Shown here: positions 54,459-63,231 of the stretch, in pieces
How positions within the stretch are numbered: the first letter of the stretch is position 1
Layout of the letters: each line of letters opens with the position of its first letter
Origin: a gamma proteobacterium symbiont of Ctena orbiculata
Lineage (GTDB): Bacteria > Pseudomonadota > Gammaproteobacteria > Chromatiales > Chromatiaceae
Direction: 5' to 3'
Length of the DNA stretch: 64,000 bases
Assembly (NCBI GenBank): GCA_003058495.1
Contig: QBVC01000017.1
Span: forward strand, 62,001-126,000
Notes under the pieces: generated by a model
What the model was told of the DNA's origin: nothing
Databases searched by the model: none
What the model saw: only the letters and a program-made list of their open reading frames with translations
Translations under genes and position numbers: made by a program

Positions 54459-56516
54459 TTACCTCATCTCCATCCCTTCGACACGGATGCCCTTCAGTCG
54501 TTCCAGCAGGGTCTTCCAGGCGACCTGCCTGTTTCTTGCAATCACATCTATCCTTGGCAGTCCGGATCCCTTGACAATATAGTAGCCGCCATCCGCACGC
54601 GGCATCCCGTCCAGCTCCGCGACGTTGCCATTCAATATTGCCTGCAACTCTATTCGGTTATAGCGAAACTCTTTGAAGATACCCAGAAAAGTGGTCGACA
54701 ACCCACTGCCAACCCCGTTTCCCAATGCAGTCAGATTATCCACGGCGCGCTGACTGATGCGATGGGGTATCCTATCCTTATCCGGTGTATTGAAGCGCGC
54801 CTTGAAGGCGATGGGTTCCCAACTGGCGAGATGGAGACCCGCGATCTCCCCTTCGAGTCCGCCGGTGATGTGCCCGAATGAGAAGGTCCGGGTAATCTGG
54901 GTGAGGTCGAGGCCGGACAGCTGGAGGTCGGCGAACAGCTCCGGCACCCGGCCGAGGGGATCCTCGATCAGCAACTCGCCCACGCTGATCGTGCCGCCGA
55001 AGACGTCGACAACCAGTTCCCCATCCAACTCCAGCCTCTGCTGCTGATAGTGAACCCTGGGTATCAAACCCTGCAGCGTCCCATCCATGGGGGGCCAATC
55101 AAAGGCCTCGGCAAGGGCCTGAAGGGAGATATCCCTGAATTGTGCGCTGGTGGTCCACTGCGGCTGATCACCGAGCAGACCTTCTGCATTGAGGTGATCG
55201 ATGTGCAGGGTTCCCTGCATCAGGGGCAGGGCGATCGGCGCTTCCAATCTGACCTCGCCCCGCTGCGCATGAGCCCGAACCCCCAGCTTGCCGAAGTCTA
55301 TACGGTAGAGCTGTCCGCCCTCGATGCTTAGCTCTGACCTCTCGTTATGTTCCTGCCGACTCCATGCCACCCCTCCGGAAAGGCCATAGAGTGCAAACAG
55401 GCCACGCCTGTCATCGATGTTTACATCCTCGATGGAGGCATGCAGCCGCTGCAGTTCACCCTTTTTTATGCTTACCTCGGTATCCACCACCCCGGAGGCC
55501 TCAAGCTCATCCACCATGGAACCAATCAGCATAGGTTGCAGTATCACGCCGTAGAGGGCACCCAGATCGTTGCTGCGTATCCTCAGCTCCGCATCCACCA
55601 TTGCTCCGCTGGCGGTGTCGATCTCCGCCTGGCCTTGCGCCTCCATCACGGACGGCAACAGCAAGCTGGACTCGACAATCCGCACGCGCTTGGCGCCGGG
55701 GCTCCAGTCTCCCCGAAACTCCACCAGCAGGGGTCGGTCAAGCACCTCGACAAAGATGGGATCGGCGTAGAACTGCCCCTTTGACAGCGACAGCCTGGTA
55801 CTTCCCCACCAGGCGGAACCCTTTAGCTCGGCATCGACTTGCAGGCTGAACTCGCCCTCTTCGGCAACCCGCAAGCCCTCCACATCGGCATAGGCGAAAT
55901 TTGCAACCTGAAGGGTGAGATCAACCGCCTCCGCCCCAGACGGGAAACCGCTGGCCTTTGCCCTCAGCGTTGCGGAACCGGAGAAGTCCGAACCCTCCGG
56001 CAACCAGGCCGCGGTCACTGCCTCGGGAAGCGATTCGAGCCTGATCCGTTCGCCATCGAGGACGACATCCCAGCGCCCCTCTATCAGCTCAAGTTCAACA
56101 CCCAACTCACCATCCGCAAACCTGATTCCTTGAATATCCAGTGAAAGATGTTCGCTGTCGATAAATCTGCCGCTGGCTTCGAGCGCCTGCGGACCGTAGG
56201 GGGTAGCGGCGATGCCGAGTCGTCCCTTGTCGCAAACATAGGCTTTTTGATGGCGTACTACAGGACACTCCAGACGAATGCCCTTTAAGGCGCCGGGCAG
56301 GGCCTGGTGGTTCAAGGAATCGGCTGTCAGCTGGAGGCTCAGCCGCTGCGCATCGATCAGCTTGAGATCAATCCTGACATTCTCCATGGACCAGGCGGCG
56401 CTGCTCAATCTGTCCAAGGATAACCCCATCTGCAGATCCGCATCTGTGCGCTGCGGCATTGAGATCAACAAGACCAGCAGCGCAAACCCTGGGATTAGTA
56501 GGTGATCTTTAGCCAT
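54459..56516 (-). CDS. ydbH: YdbH-like AsmA-family envelope protein
   Basis: 685 residues with an N-terminal signal anchor (5-21), AGGA-type RBS, and long repetitive beta-rich sequence. The C-terminal part carries the YdbH-type conserved block (GTISVGELLIEDPLG; LQLSGLDLTQIT; GEIAGLHLASWEP). AsmA-like proteins form lipid-conducting bridges between inner and outer membranes; in E. coli YdbH works with YnbE and is redundant with TamB and YhdP. Operon with ydbL, 55 bp downstream. Confidence 0.85.
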   Translation of the reverse strand: MAKDHLLIPGFALLVLLISMPQRTDADLQMGLSLDRLSSAAWSMENVRIDLKLIDAQRLSLQLTADSLNHQALPGALKGIRLECPVVRHQKAYVCDKGRLGIAATPYGPQALEASGRFIDSEHLSLDIQGIRFADGELGVELELIEGRWDVVLDGERIRLESLPEAVTAAWLPEGSDFSGSATLRAKASGFPSGAEAVDLTLQVANFAYADVEGLRVAEEGEFSLQVDAELKGSAWWGSTRLSLSKGQFYADPIFVEVLDRPLLVEFRGDWSPGAKRVRIVESSLLLPSVMEAQGQAEIDTASGAMVDAELRIRSNDLGALYGVILQPMLIGSMVDELEASGVVDTEVSIKKGELQRLHASIEDVNIDDRRGLFALYGLSGGVAWSRQEHNERSELSIEGGQLYRIDFGKLGVRAHAQRGEVRLEAPIALPLMQGTLHIDHLNAEGLLGDQPQWTTSAQFRDISLQALAEAFDWPPMDGTLQGLIPRVHYQQQRLELDGELVVDVFGGTISVGELLIEDPLGRVPELFADLQLSGLDLTQITRTFSFGHITGGLEGEIAGLHLASWEPIAFKARFNTPDKDRIPHRISQRAVDNLTALGNGVGSGLSTTFLGIFKEFRYNRIELQAILNGNVAELDGMPRADGGYYIVKGSGLPRIDVIARNRQVAWKTLLERLKGIRVEGMEMR

Positions 56517-56623
56517 TGAAATCCTGCCGCCTGGAGTAAACTCAGAGTTGGACCCGGGTTCCGGTTCGTTTTATTTGACCAAACGACAGTCATCGGGACA
56601 GAGACTGCCTGGAGTTAGCGCAT

Positions 56624-56818
56624 ATGTTCACACCGAGAAACGTAGGCGTGGTGTTGATCCTCGTTTTCATTGTAAGTCTGGCATCATGGTCGAAGCTTCG
56701 TTTCGTCGATGAGGATGATCATGCCGAACAGCGCTGGCGTGTTGAAGATTATCCAGGTTTCACGAAAAAGGGGCAGTCTACCCCAGCCACCCGGAGCGAC
56801 GGCCAATCCGGCCGTTAG
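56624..56818 (+). CDS. Possible small membrane protein
   Basis: 64 residues, ATG preceded by GGAG at 9 bp. One N-terminal membrane helix (6-22, VGVVLILVFIVSLASW) then a charged tail. Divergent from ydbH, 107 bp away. Size and layout recall the start of LptC, but the body of LptC is missing. It may be a genuine single-span protein or chance ORF. Confidence 0.35.
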   Translation: MFTPRNVGVVLILVFIVSLASWSKLRFVDEDDHAEQRWRVEDYPGFTKKGQSTPATRSDGQSGR

Positions 56819-57090
56819 CGCCTCCAGCCTGCCTTGTCAGCCATGCCCTTGGGGCTATTCGGTGGTCGATAACTTACCAGGCGGCCAATCACTGCCGATT
56901 GCCATCCCTTCCATCCGCTGATTTTCTCTCTTTAAATCATTAATTTAATAGTCAAGCAATAGTTCGATGATAAAGCCCCTAATAAAACAAATTGTGTGCG
57001 TATATAATAATATGCTAATTTACTTTTTCGAGGATTCTCATTCGCATGGAATACAGCTGCGTGTCTTGCGCACGAGTAAGGGGAAATATC

Positions 57091-58632
57091 ATGGCCAAAA
57101 GATCTCAAGCAACAAAAAAGCCCGCCTCTTCCAAGCCGGTTGATAATAGCAATAAGCAAGAGAACCTGATCGAACTGGAGGGAATGCCGTCGGCTTCATC
57201 ACTACCCAACGAACTCAATAACAAGATCGGTAAGATCGATACCGACCTGGATGATCTCAGGAGCGAACTGAAAAAGACCAACCGCAGCGTCAAGACCAGC
57301 CTCACCCATCTGAGCGACAAGGGCAGCGATCTGACCTCGAAGGTCTCCGAAACCTATCAACAACTCGGCGCCCTTGACGATGCCTACAAATCCCTCACTG
57401 AAAAGTCGACGACCATCAGCAAGGATATCAAGGCCATCTCCAAGCAGATTAACCAGGTCAGCGATAAATCGGACACCGACATCGGTCTATTGAGCGATGG
57501 CTATCAGGCGTTGATCGCCCGCACCGACGAGTTGGCCAAGAAATCGAAACAGACCACACAGACCCTGAACAAGAGCATCAAGGACAATGCCAACATGCTG
57601 CAGGAGCTCGAAAGCGCCCTGGTAGCGGAGATCGACAGCCTGGCGAAGAGCAGCCAGGAGCGGGATGAAAGCCTCGCCGACAAGAGCGCGGAGATCAGCA
57701 AGAACCTCAACCGGGCCGAAGAGGAGATAAAAACCAACCAGGCACGCCTGCTGAAACTGCAGGAGGTGGACCAGGCGATCGAGAAGCGTGTAACCAACAT
57801 CGAGGCCACCGCTGAGGAACTCGGTAAAAAGAGCAGGGAGCTATCGAGGTCGACTACCGCCCTGAACAAGCAGACCACCCTGTTGTCTGACGCCATCGAC
57901 GAGCTGCGGATCCGCACAGACGAGCACGATGATCAGATCAGCGACCTTCAGGATCGGGTCGAAAAGGGTGCCAGGGCCCTGGTGTCGCTGATCATGGTGG
58001 AGAAACGCCATTTTCGCATTCTCGGGGCTTCGCTGGCCCTTCTGCTTGTCGCGCTGCTTGTCTTCGTCGGCTATGAAAACGCCAACTGGAATTACGAGTC
58101 GCAGATCAACACCGCCCTGCAGTCCGATATAGACTCGACCGCTGCTCATCTCGCCGAGACCGATGCACAGCTCGTCGAGCTGAGCAAACAGACGATCGCG
58201 TCCGAACAGGCGACACAGCAGGAGCTCACCGACATCAACGATCGGCTGGTGACCATCGGTGACCAGGTCGACACCCTCGATGGCCGGGTCACCAATATGC
58301 GCCCCCATCGTAAAATCGGCAATGACAACGTGATCCACGGTTCCGCCTGGGTAGCCAGGCAACCGGCAGCCAACCACACCATACATCTGGCGACGGTGAG
58401 CGATAAACAGGAGCTCTACAAGCTCGCGGAGCGCTATCACAGCCAGCTCAAGGATGATCTCGCCTATCTGCCGGTGACGGTCAGAAACGAGCAGAGATAT
58501 GCGCTGATCTACGGCAACTATTCTGCCCAGGCGGATGCGGAGTCGGCCTTGAACAGGCTGCCGCCGATGATCGAGAGACATCGGCCGTCACTCCACTCGA
58601 TGCAACAGGTCCAATCCTTCATCACTCGGTAA
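57091..58632 (+). CDS. Coiled-coil membrane protein with SPOR-like C-terminus
   Basis: 513 residues from MAKRSQATKK (GGGGAA RBS); 57046 is a less likely start. N-terminal about 300 residues are Ser/Thr/Lys/Glu-rich heptad-like sequence without signal peptide, so cytoplasmic. One membrane helix at about 307-328 (LGASLALLLVALLVFVGY) follows, then a short periplasmic coil. A C-terminal SPOR-like domain (about 416-513) opens with HGSAWVARQPAANHTIHLAT, as in DamX. SPOR domains bind denuded septal glycan, so a division or cell-wall role is likely. No named homologue recognised. Confidence 0.8.
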   Translation: MAKRSQATKKPASSKPVDNSNKQENLIELEGMPSASSLPNELNNKIGKIDTDLDDLRSELKKTNRSVKTSLTHLSDKGSDLTSKVSETYQQLGALDDAYKSLTEKSTTISKDIKAISKQINQVSDKSDTDIGLLSDGYQALIARTDELAKKSKQTTQTLNKSIKDNANMLQELESALVAEIDSLAKSSQERDESLADKSAEISKNLNRAEEEIKTNQARLLKLQEVDQAIEKRVTNIEATAEELGKKSRELSRSTTALNKQTTLLSDAIDELRIRTDEHDDQISDLQDRVEKGARALVSLIMVEKRHFRILGASLALLLVALLVFVGYENANWNYESQINTALQSDIDSTAAHLAETDAQLVELSKQTIASEQATQQELTDINDRLVTIGDQVDTLDGRVTNMRPHRKIGNDNVIHGSAWVARQPAANHTIHLATVSDKQELYKLAERYHSQLKDDLAYLPVTVRNEQRYALIYGNYSAQADAESALNRLPPMIERHRPSLHSMQQVQSFITR

Positions 58633-58650
58633 CAGGCTCAAGAGCCGCCC

Positions 58651-58693
58651 GGGGTGGGGAATATGGCGCATTGAAGCGCAAATCCCCCACCCC
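58651..58693. repeat. Hairpin after the SPOR gene
   Basis: Arms GGGGTGGGGA and TCCCCCACCCC with an inner GCGC/GCGC stem, 18 bp after the stop. No T-run. A 3' stem-loop that may protect or end the transcript. Confidence 0.5.
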
Positions 58694-58730
58694 GCCCCAT
58701 ACAGTACTGAGGATTGTCATTGCCCAGGTT

Positions 58731-58746
58731 GTAACGCTATCGTTAC
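58731..58746. promoter_or_regulatory. Palindrome GTAACGCTATCGTTAC
   Basis: Perfect 6-bp inverted repeat (GTAACG/CGTTAC) with 4-bp spacer, 25 bp before the next start codon. Half-sites are outward-oriented relative to the GTTAC..GTAAC sites at 25043 and 32265. Possible operator. Confidence 0.35.
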
Positions 58747-58771
58747 GCTTCGGCTATTTGGAGGATTGACC

Positions 58772-59194
58772 ATGAGTCTGGATAGAGGGACGAAAATCTA
58801 TGCCGCGGTCCTGGCCATCGTCTGTCTCAGTCTGCTGCTTACATGGATGCTGACCCTGGACATGCGGCTCGAGGAGATAGACGATATGATAGACAGGGAT
58901 AGCGAGATAGCCTCCTATCCCTACCCCTTCAGAGCGCTGGAAATCGAGGGAACCACCGCGGTGCTCTCCTCTCCCAGGTCGAACGCCATGCCCGCGGTGC
59001 GCTTTCTCGGCCTGATCAAACCGCGACTGAAAAACCTCGACGAGCAGGATCCAGCACTGATCGCAGCGCAGAAGGAGTTGGCGGAAATTCAATCCAGGGT
59101 GCGTAAACTGGTCCTCAGGCGCAACGACATCGACAGCGTCTCATGGCGCCTGGACAAGGAGTGGTATGCCGAAAGAGGGATCCTGTTGCAATAA
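58772..59194 (+). CDS. Single-span membrane protein of unknown function
   Basis: 140 residues from ATG 58772, with GGAGG 8 bp upstream. One N-terminal membrane helix (9-28, KIYAAVLAIVCLSLLLTWML), then a charged, mostly helical periplasmic part with Arg/Glu repeats (AEIQSRVRKLVLRRND). No family recognised. Located between the SPOR protein and truncated haemoglobin, with its own palindrome upstream. Confidence 0.65.
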   Translation: MSLDRGTKIYAAVLAIVCLSLLLTWMLTLDMRLEEIDDMIDRDSEIASYPYPFRALEIEGTTAVLSSPRSNAMPAVRFLGLIKPRLKNLDEQDPALIAAQKELAEIQSRVRKLVLRRNDIDSVSWRLDKEWYAERGILLQ

Positions 59195-59278
59195 CACGTC
59201 CTTGCCTTCAGTAACGGGCCTGTCACCCTTCAGACGCGCCCCCTGGCCCTATTTGGATTGGCGCTGTCACGACGGCTG

Positions 59279-59713
59279 TCATTGCTTCGCAGACGGCAGA
59301 ATTGGCAAGCGGTCATCCTGCTCCGCCTCCGCTCGATTGCGCATAAAATCCGCGGTGTGGAAAAACGCCTGATCCAGCTCCACCCGCAGCCTTTCATCCA
59401 GTCCCATTTCGGTCATCGCGCGACGCATGCAGGCGATCCATTGGTCCCTCTCATCGATGCCGATGCTGAAGGGTAGATGCCTGGCGCGCAGCCGCGGATG
59501 CCCATATTTCTCCACGTAGAGATCGGGCCCGCCCAACCAGCCGGAGAGAAACAGAAACAGCTTTTCACGGGAGATCTTCAGGCTTTTCCCATGCAGGTCA
59601 CGCAGCTTCCTGACCTCTTCCTCCTGATCCATCAGATCGTAGAACCTGTCGACCAATTCCCTGACCGCGGCTTCACCGCCGATTCTTTCATAGGCTGTCT
59701 GCTGTTGACCCAT
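59279..59713 (-). CDS. Group II truncated haemoglobin
   Basis: 144 residues. YERIGGEAAVRELVDRFYDLMDQ opens the 2-on-2 globin fold. FLSGWLGGPDLYVEKYGHPRLRARHLPF contains the WLGGP-Y-G-HP-LR block typical of TrHbII/YjbI, with the proximal His in RARHLPF. W in DQWIACM is the group II G8 tryptophan. Binds O2 or NO; implicated in oxidative or nitrosative stress. Confidence 0.92.
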   Translation of the reverse strand: MGQQQTAYERIGGEAAVRELVDRFYDLMDQEEEVRKLRDLHGKSLKISREKLFLFLSGWLGGPDLYVEKYGHPRLRARHLPFSIGIDERDQWIACMRRAMTEMGLDERLRVELDQAFFHTADFMRNRAEAEQDDRLPILPSAKQ

Positions 59714-59921
59714 CGATAGATACCCTGATAACGACTTTCGCAGCCATTATACCTGTAGCAGAACAGGGATGCAGAGCGCGTCCAAGCCCGGAGTCATGCC
59801 GAGTCCGGCGACCGTCTGAAGCGGTCTATTCAATTACTATTCAAGTGGTAGTCCTGGAGCAACCGAGGCTAAAATCCCTAGCAGAAGTGACGATGCATCC
59901 GGTATTCATCAGGGTACAGAC

Positions 59922-60893
59922 ATGACTGAAGAGACGCCTTACCCGCAACAGCCAATCATCGGCATCAGCGCCTGCCTGCTCGGTCATAACGTTCGTTACG
60001 ATGGCGGACATAAACGGGACAGTTTCATTACTGAGACGTTAGGCAGAGAGGTGGAGTTCCTGCCTGTCTGCCCCGAAGCGGCGATCGGCCTCGGCGTCCC
60101 CCGGCCGATGATTCACCTGGTCGGCGACCCCCTGCAGCCGCACCTGGTCGGTGTCCAGGATCCAAGCATGGATGTTACCCGCAGGATGGAAGCCTATGCG
60201 GCAGACCAGGCCAGGCAGCTGAACGGGATCAGCGGCTACATTCTGAAAAAGAACTCACCCAGCTGCGGCATGGAGCGGGTTAAGGTCTATGCCGCCGAGA
60301 GCGGAGGCCATTGTGTGAGGAAGGGCACTGGCGCCTTCGCCCGCGTACTCATGGAACAACGGCCCCTGCTCCCGGTGGAAGAGGAGGGTCGCTTGAACGA
60401 TGCCGTGCTCAGGGAGAATTTCGTCAATCGTGTCTATGTCTATCGGCGTTGGCAAGACCTGCGCGCCGCCGGCCTCACACCCGCCAGGCTGATCGCCTTC
60501 CACACCGATCATAAGTACCTTGTCATGGCCCACTCCCAGGCTGCCTATCAGCGTCTTGGCAGACGCCTGTCGAAGCTGTCGAAAAGCGATCTGAGCAGGA
60601 TTACAGACGACTATATTCATGAGTTGATGCCCGCCTTGAAACGGCGCGTGACACGCAAACGCCACGTCAATGTGCTGCAGCACATCATGGGCTACCTGAA
60701 GAAGCGCATCGGCAGCGATGACAAAAGGGAGTTGAGCGCCAGCATCGAAGCCTATCGGCGGGGTGAAACACCCCTGATCGTGCCGATCACCCTGTTCAGG
60801 CACTATTTCAGAGTCCATCCGGACGAATATATGTCAAGGCAGATCTACCTCCAGCCCCATCCGGACTCGCTGGGATTGAGGAACGGCATCTGA
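59922..60893 (+). CDS. DUF523-DUF1722 fusion protein (YbgA family)
   Basis: 323 residues. The N-terminal DUF523 domain (10-160) has three conserved Cys sites, ISACLLGHNVRYDG, PVCPEAAIGLG and NSPSCGMERVKVY, which in the related TudS desulfidase hold a [4Fe-4S] cluster. The C-terminal DUF1722 (YbgA) domain (190-310) has FHTDHKYLVMAHS. A role in thio-nucleobase or tRNA thio-group removal is plausible from TudS, but the fused form is uncharacterised as far as I know. Confidence 0.88.
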   Translation: MTEETPYPQQPIIGISACLLGHNVRYDGGHKRDSFITETLGREVEFLPVCPEAAIGLGVPRPMIHLVGDPLQPHLVGVQDPSMDVTRRMEAYAADQARQLNGISGYILKKNSPSCGMERVKVYAAESGGHCVRKGTGAFARVLMEQRPLLPVEEEGRLNDAVLRENFVNRVYVYRRWQDLRAAGLTPARLIAFHTDHKYLVMAHSQAAYQRLGRRLSKLSKSDLSRITDDYIHELMPALKRRVTRKRHVNVLQHIMGYLKKRIGSDDKRELSASIEAYRRGETPLIVPITLFRHYFRVHPDEYMSRQIYLQPHPDSLGLRNGI

Positions 60894-60923
60894 TCGCTCA
60901 CCCAGGGATTTCCTCTAGGCCGT

Positions 60924-61394
60924 CTAGCGCTCCGTTTGTTCATTTATCTCATGAACGAAGAGTCTCGAATCGGCATCTCTCAAACGCCGGCATACCTCCC
61001 TGCCCAGATTCATGTAGATCAGGGTGTACTGCTCCGAGTCGGTTTTATAGAGCTCCCCGAGCTGTGCCGCCGTCACCCTGATGGCGCAGCTCTCATCCAG
61101 CGCCGCGACTTCCGCACTGCGCGGCTTGAAATCCATCAACGCCATTTCGCCGAAGCAGTCGCCCTCGCTGAGTTCCCTCAGTTTATAGCGCTTGCCCTGC
61201 CAATGCCTGTAGGCGGCAACCCGGCCGCGCTCGAGTATATAGATCGAGTTATCCAGGTCGCCTTCGCGGAAAAAAAAGCCGTCCTTCGCCACCTCGACTA
61301 TCTCGGCCTTGTTGAGTATCAGCTCCAGGGTTGCTTCATTCACGGCGCCGAAGATCGGCATCCCTTGAAGCATACGCAGTCTGCTTTCCAGCAT
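60924..61394 (-). CDS. Stand-alone cyclic-nucleotide-binding domain protein
   Basis: 156 residues from ATG 61394 (GAGAGG upstream); GTG 61433 is unlikely. The CRP-type beta barrel shows GMPIFGAVNEATLELIL, GFFFREGDLDNSIYILERG, LSEGDCFGEMALMDFKPRSAEVAAL (phosphate-binding cassette with FGEMAL and RSA) and no C-terminal HTH. Probably a cAMP or c-di-GMP-type sensor module acting by protein contact. Partner unknown. Confidence 0.88.
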   Translation of the reverse strand: MLESRLRMLQGMPIFGAVNEATLELILNKAEIVEVAKDGFFFREGDLDNSIYILERGRVAAYRHWQGKRYKLRELSEGDCFGEMALMDFKPRSAEVAALDESCAIRVTAAQLGELYKTDSEQYTLIYMNLGREVCRRLRDADSRLFVHEINEQTER

Positions 61395-61589
61395 GTTCCG
61401 GCCTCTCGTTGTGACTGACTCGTCGATCTCCACTCAGATCGCAGCGGATTGTTCTCTGGTTTCTCTTAGCATAGACGAGATATTTCCCGTGGAAGAAAGC
61501 CGCAAGGCTTAAATGACAACCAAGCGGAAAACCTGCTGGCCAACCGGGGTAAGAGACTATATCCTCGGGAGCTCCATGACAGGTCAACC

Positions 61590-62354
61590 TTGGACAAGAG
61601 ACGGACGACAGGAACCACGACTGCCGTGAATAACTCATTCGGTCTGATCATTGTCGGTGATGAGCTCCTCCTGGGTGATCGGGAGGACAGGCACCTCGCC
61701 TTTTTTCGCCGACTGCTGGGGCGCAGGGGCCAGGGCCTGCAGCGCTGCTGGGTTCTGCCCGATGAGAGGGGCAGCCTCATCGAACATTTGCGTTTTTCCA
61801 TGGCGCAGGCGTTACCCGTCTTCGTCTGCGGCGGTATCGGCGCCACCCCCGATGACTTGACCCGGGACTGCGCCGCCGCGGCTGCCGGGGTGCCGCTTAA
61901 GCCCCATCCCGAAGCGGTGGCATTGATCGAGGAGCGCTTTGGCGAAGCGGCCTACCCGACCCGCATCCAGATGGCGCTGCTGCCGCAGGGCGCCGACATC
62001 ATCCCCAATCCCTACAACCGGATTCCCGGATTCTCCCTCAATGGACACTACTTTCTACCGGGCTTTCCGGAGATGGCCTGGCCAATGGCCGAGTGGGTGA
62101 TGGAACGCTTCCACCCCGCGGCCGGGGAGCAGCTGAGCGAGCGCTCGGTGCGGGTCATCGACACCCCCGAGAGCGGACTTGTCGGGATCATGGAGCTGCT
62201 CAACGAACGCTTCCCGGCGGTCAAGCCATACAGCCTTCCCAGGCTGGGGGGCAACGGCTACGTGGAACTGGGCATACGAGGCAGGGGGGATATCTCCATG
62301 GCCTTCACAGCCCTTAAAGAGGCCCTGCAGGCGCAGCGGATCCCCTTTCGCTGA
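61590..62354 (+). CDS. CinA N-terminal / MoaB-like molybdopterin-binding domain protein
   Basis: Up to 254 residues. The TTG at 61590 or GTG at 61626 could be the start; homology begins at NNSFGLIIVGDELLLGDRED. MoCF motifs are FVCGGIGATPDDLTRDC and GFSLNGHYFLPGFPEMAWPM. It is the COG1058-type domain without the C-terminal deamidase, so a nucleotide or pterin-related role (NMN/ADP-ribose) is possible. Function not assigned. Confidence 0.85.
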   Translation: MDKRRTTGTTTAVNNSFGLIIVGDELLLGDREDRHLAFFRRLLGRRGQGLQRCWVLPDERGSLIEHLRFSMAQALPVFVCGGIGATPDDLTRDCAAAAAGVPLKPHPEAVALIEERFGEAAYPTRIQMALLPQGADIIPNPYNRIPGFSLNGHYFLPGFPEMAWPMAEWVMERFHPAAGEQLSERSVRVIDTPESGLVGIMELLNERFPAVKPYSLPRLGGNGYVELGIRGRGDISMAFTALKEALQAQRIPFR

Positions 62355-62411
62355 ACCAAGATCCCGGAAAAAACAGTTCAGGTCCCTGCCTACGGCATGG
62401 CGCGGGTTGCT

Positions 62412-62960
62412 TCATCCGGGCGGAGGCTGATTGGCCATCGAGTCATCCAACCCGAGCAGGGCTTCAACCACCTCGTCACTGTGCAGATCCGGATCCACCT
62501 TGCGAAACATCGCTGCCACCTTTCCTTCGGGATCGACGATAAAAGTGTGGCGCTTGGCGAACTTCAGTGGACCGAGCTTGAACAGGGAACCATAGCTTGC
62601 CGCGACCTCACCCGTCTCATCCGCCAGCAGGGGGAATGAGAGATGGAATTTATCCGCGAATTGCAGATGGCTGGAGACGGCGTCCGTACTGATCCCCAGC
62701 AACTCGACCCCCATCCCGCGCAATCGGCCCAGATCCTGCTGAAAGCCGCAGGCCTCCGTCCGGCAACCCGGGGTATCGTCTTTCGGGTAGAAGTAGAGCA
62801 CCAGCCAACGGCCCCGATATTGGCTGAGATGATGGATTGTTCGATGCTGATCGAGCAGCCTGAATTCGGGCGCCGGCTCTCCGACGGCGATCCGGCGCGC
62901 CCCGGATGCAAATGGGAGCAACCCCGAAACAAGCGGCAACTGGGACGAATGACGAAACAT
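62412..62960 (-). CDS. BCP-type peroxiredoxin
   Basis: 182 residues. YFYPKDDTPGCRTEACGF contains the peroxidatic Cys and, five residues on, the likely resolving Cys of atypical 2-Cys BCP/PrxQ enzymes. KRHTFIVDPEGKVAAMFRKV is the conserved C-terminal region. The N-terminal 25 residues are hydrophobic (PLVSGLLPFASGA) and may be a weak signal or anchor. Reduces hydroperoxides with thioredoxin. Confidence 0.9.
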   Translation of the reverse strand: MFRHSSQLPLVSGLLPFASGARRIAVGEPAPEFRLLDQHRTIHHLSQYRGRWLVLYFYPKDDTPGCRTEACGFQQDLGRLRGMGVELLGISTDAVSSHLQFADKFHLSFPLLADETGEVAASYGSLFKLGPLKFAKRHTFIVDPEGKVAAMFRKVDPDLHSDEVVEALLGLDDSMANQPPPG

Positions 62961-63231
62961 GATCTCTCACTAATCCAAGGTCGAGTACCGAGTGCTTGCC
63001 GCAACCATATCCCTTAATGATTCAAAGGCCTATTCAACATCCTTGCAGACCGCAGCATGCGACGATTTATCTGAACCAGTGTCTGAGACTACAGGCAGGC
63101 GGGCATCAGATCCAGATCCATCGCACCGGGCGCTATCCCCCGATGCGGTTGGCAGCCTTTTTTCTCACCCTGGAGAAGCGAATCTCTATTACAATGAATC
63201 TATCACCCGGATCAACATTGGGAGAAGCGAC

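Noticed and set aside
56624-56818. LptC remnant
   Set aside because: Only the N-terminal helix is suggestive; the periplasmic beta domain is absent, so it is listed only as a possible small membrane protein.
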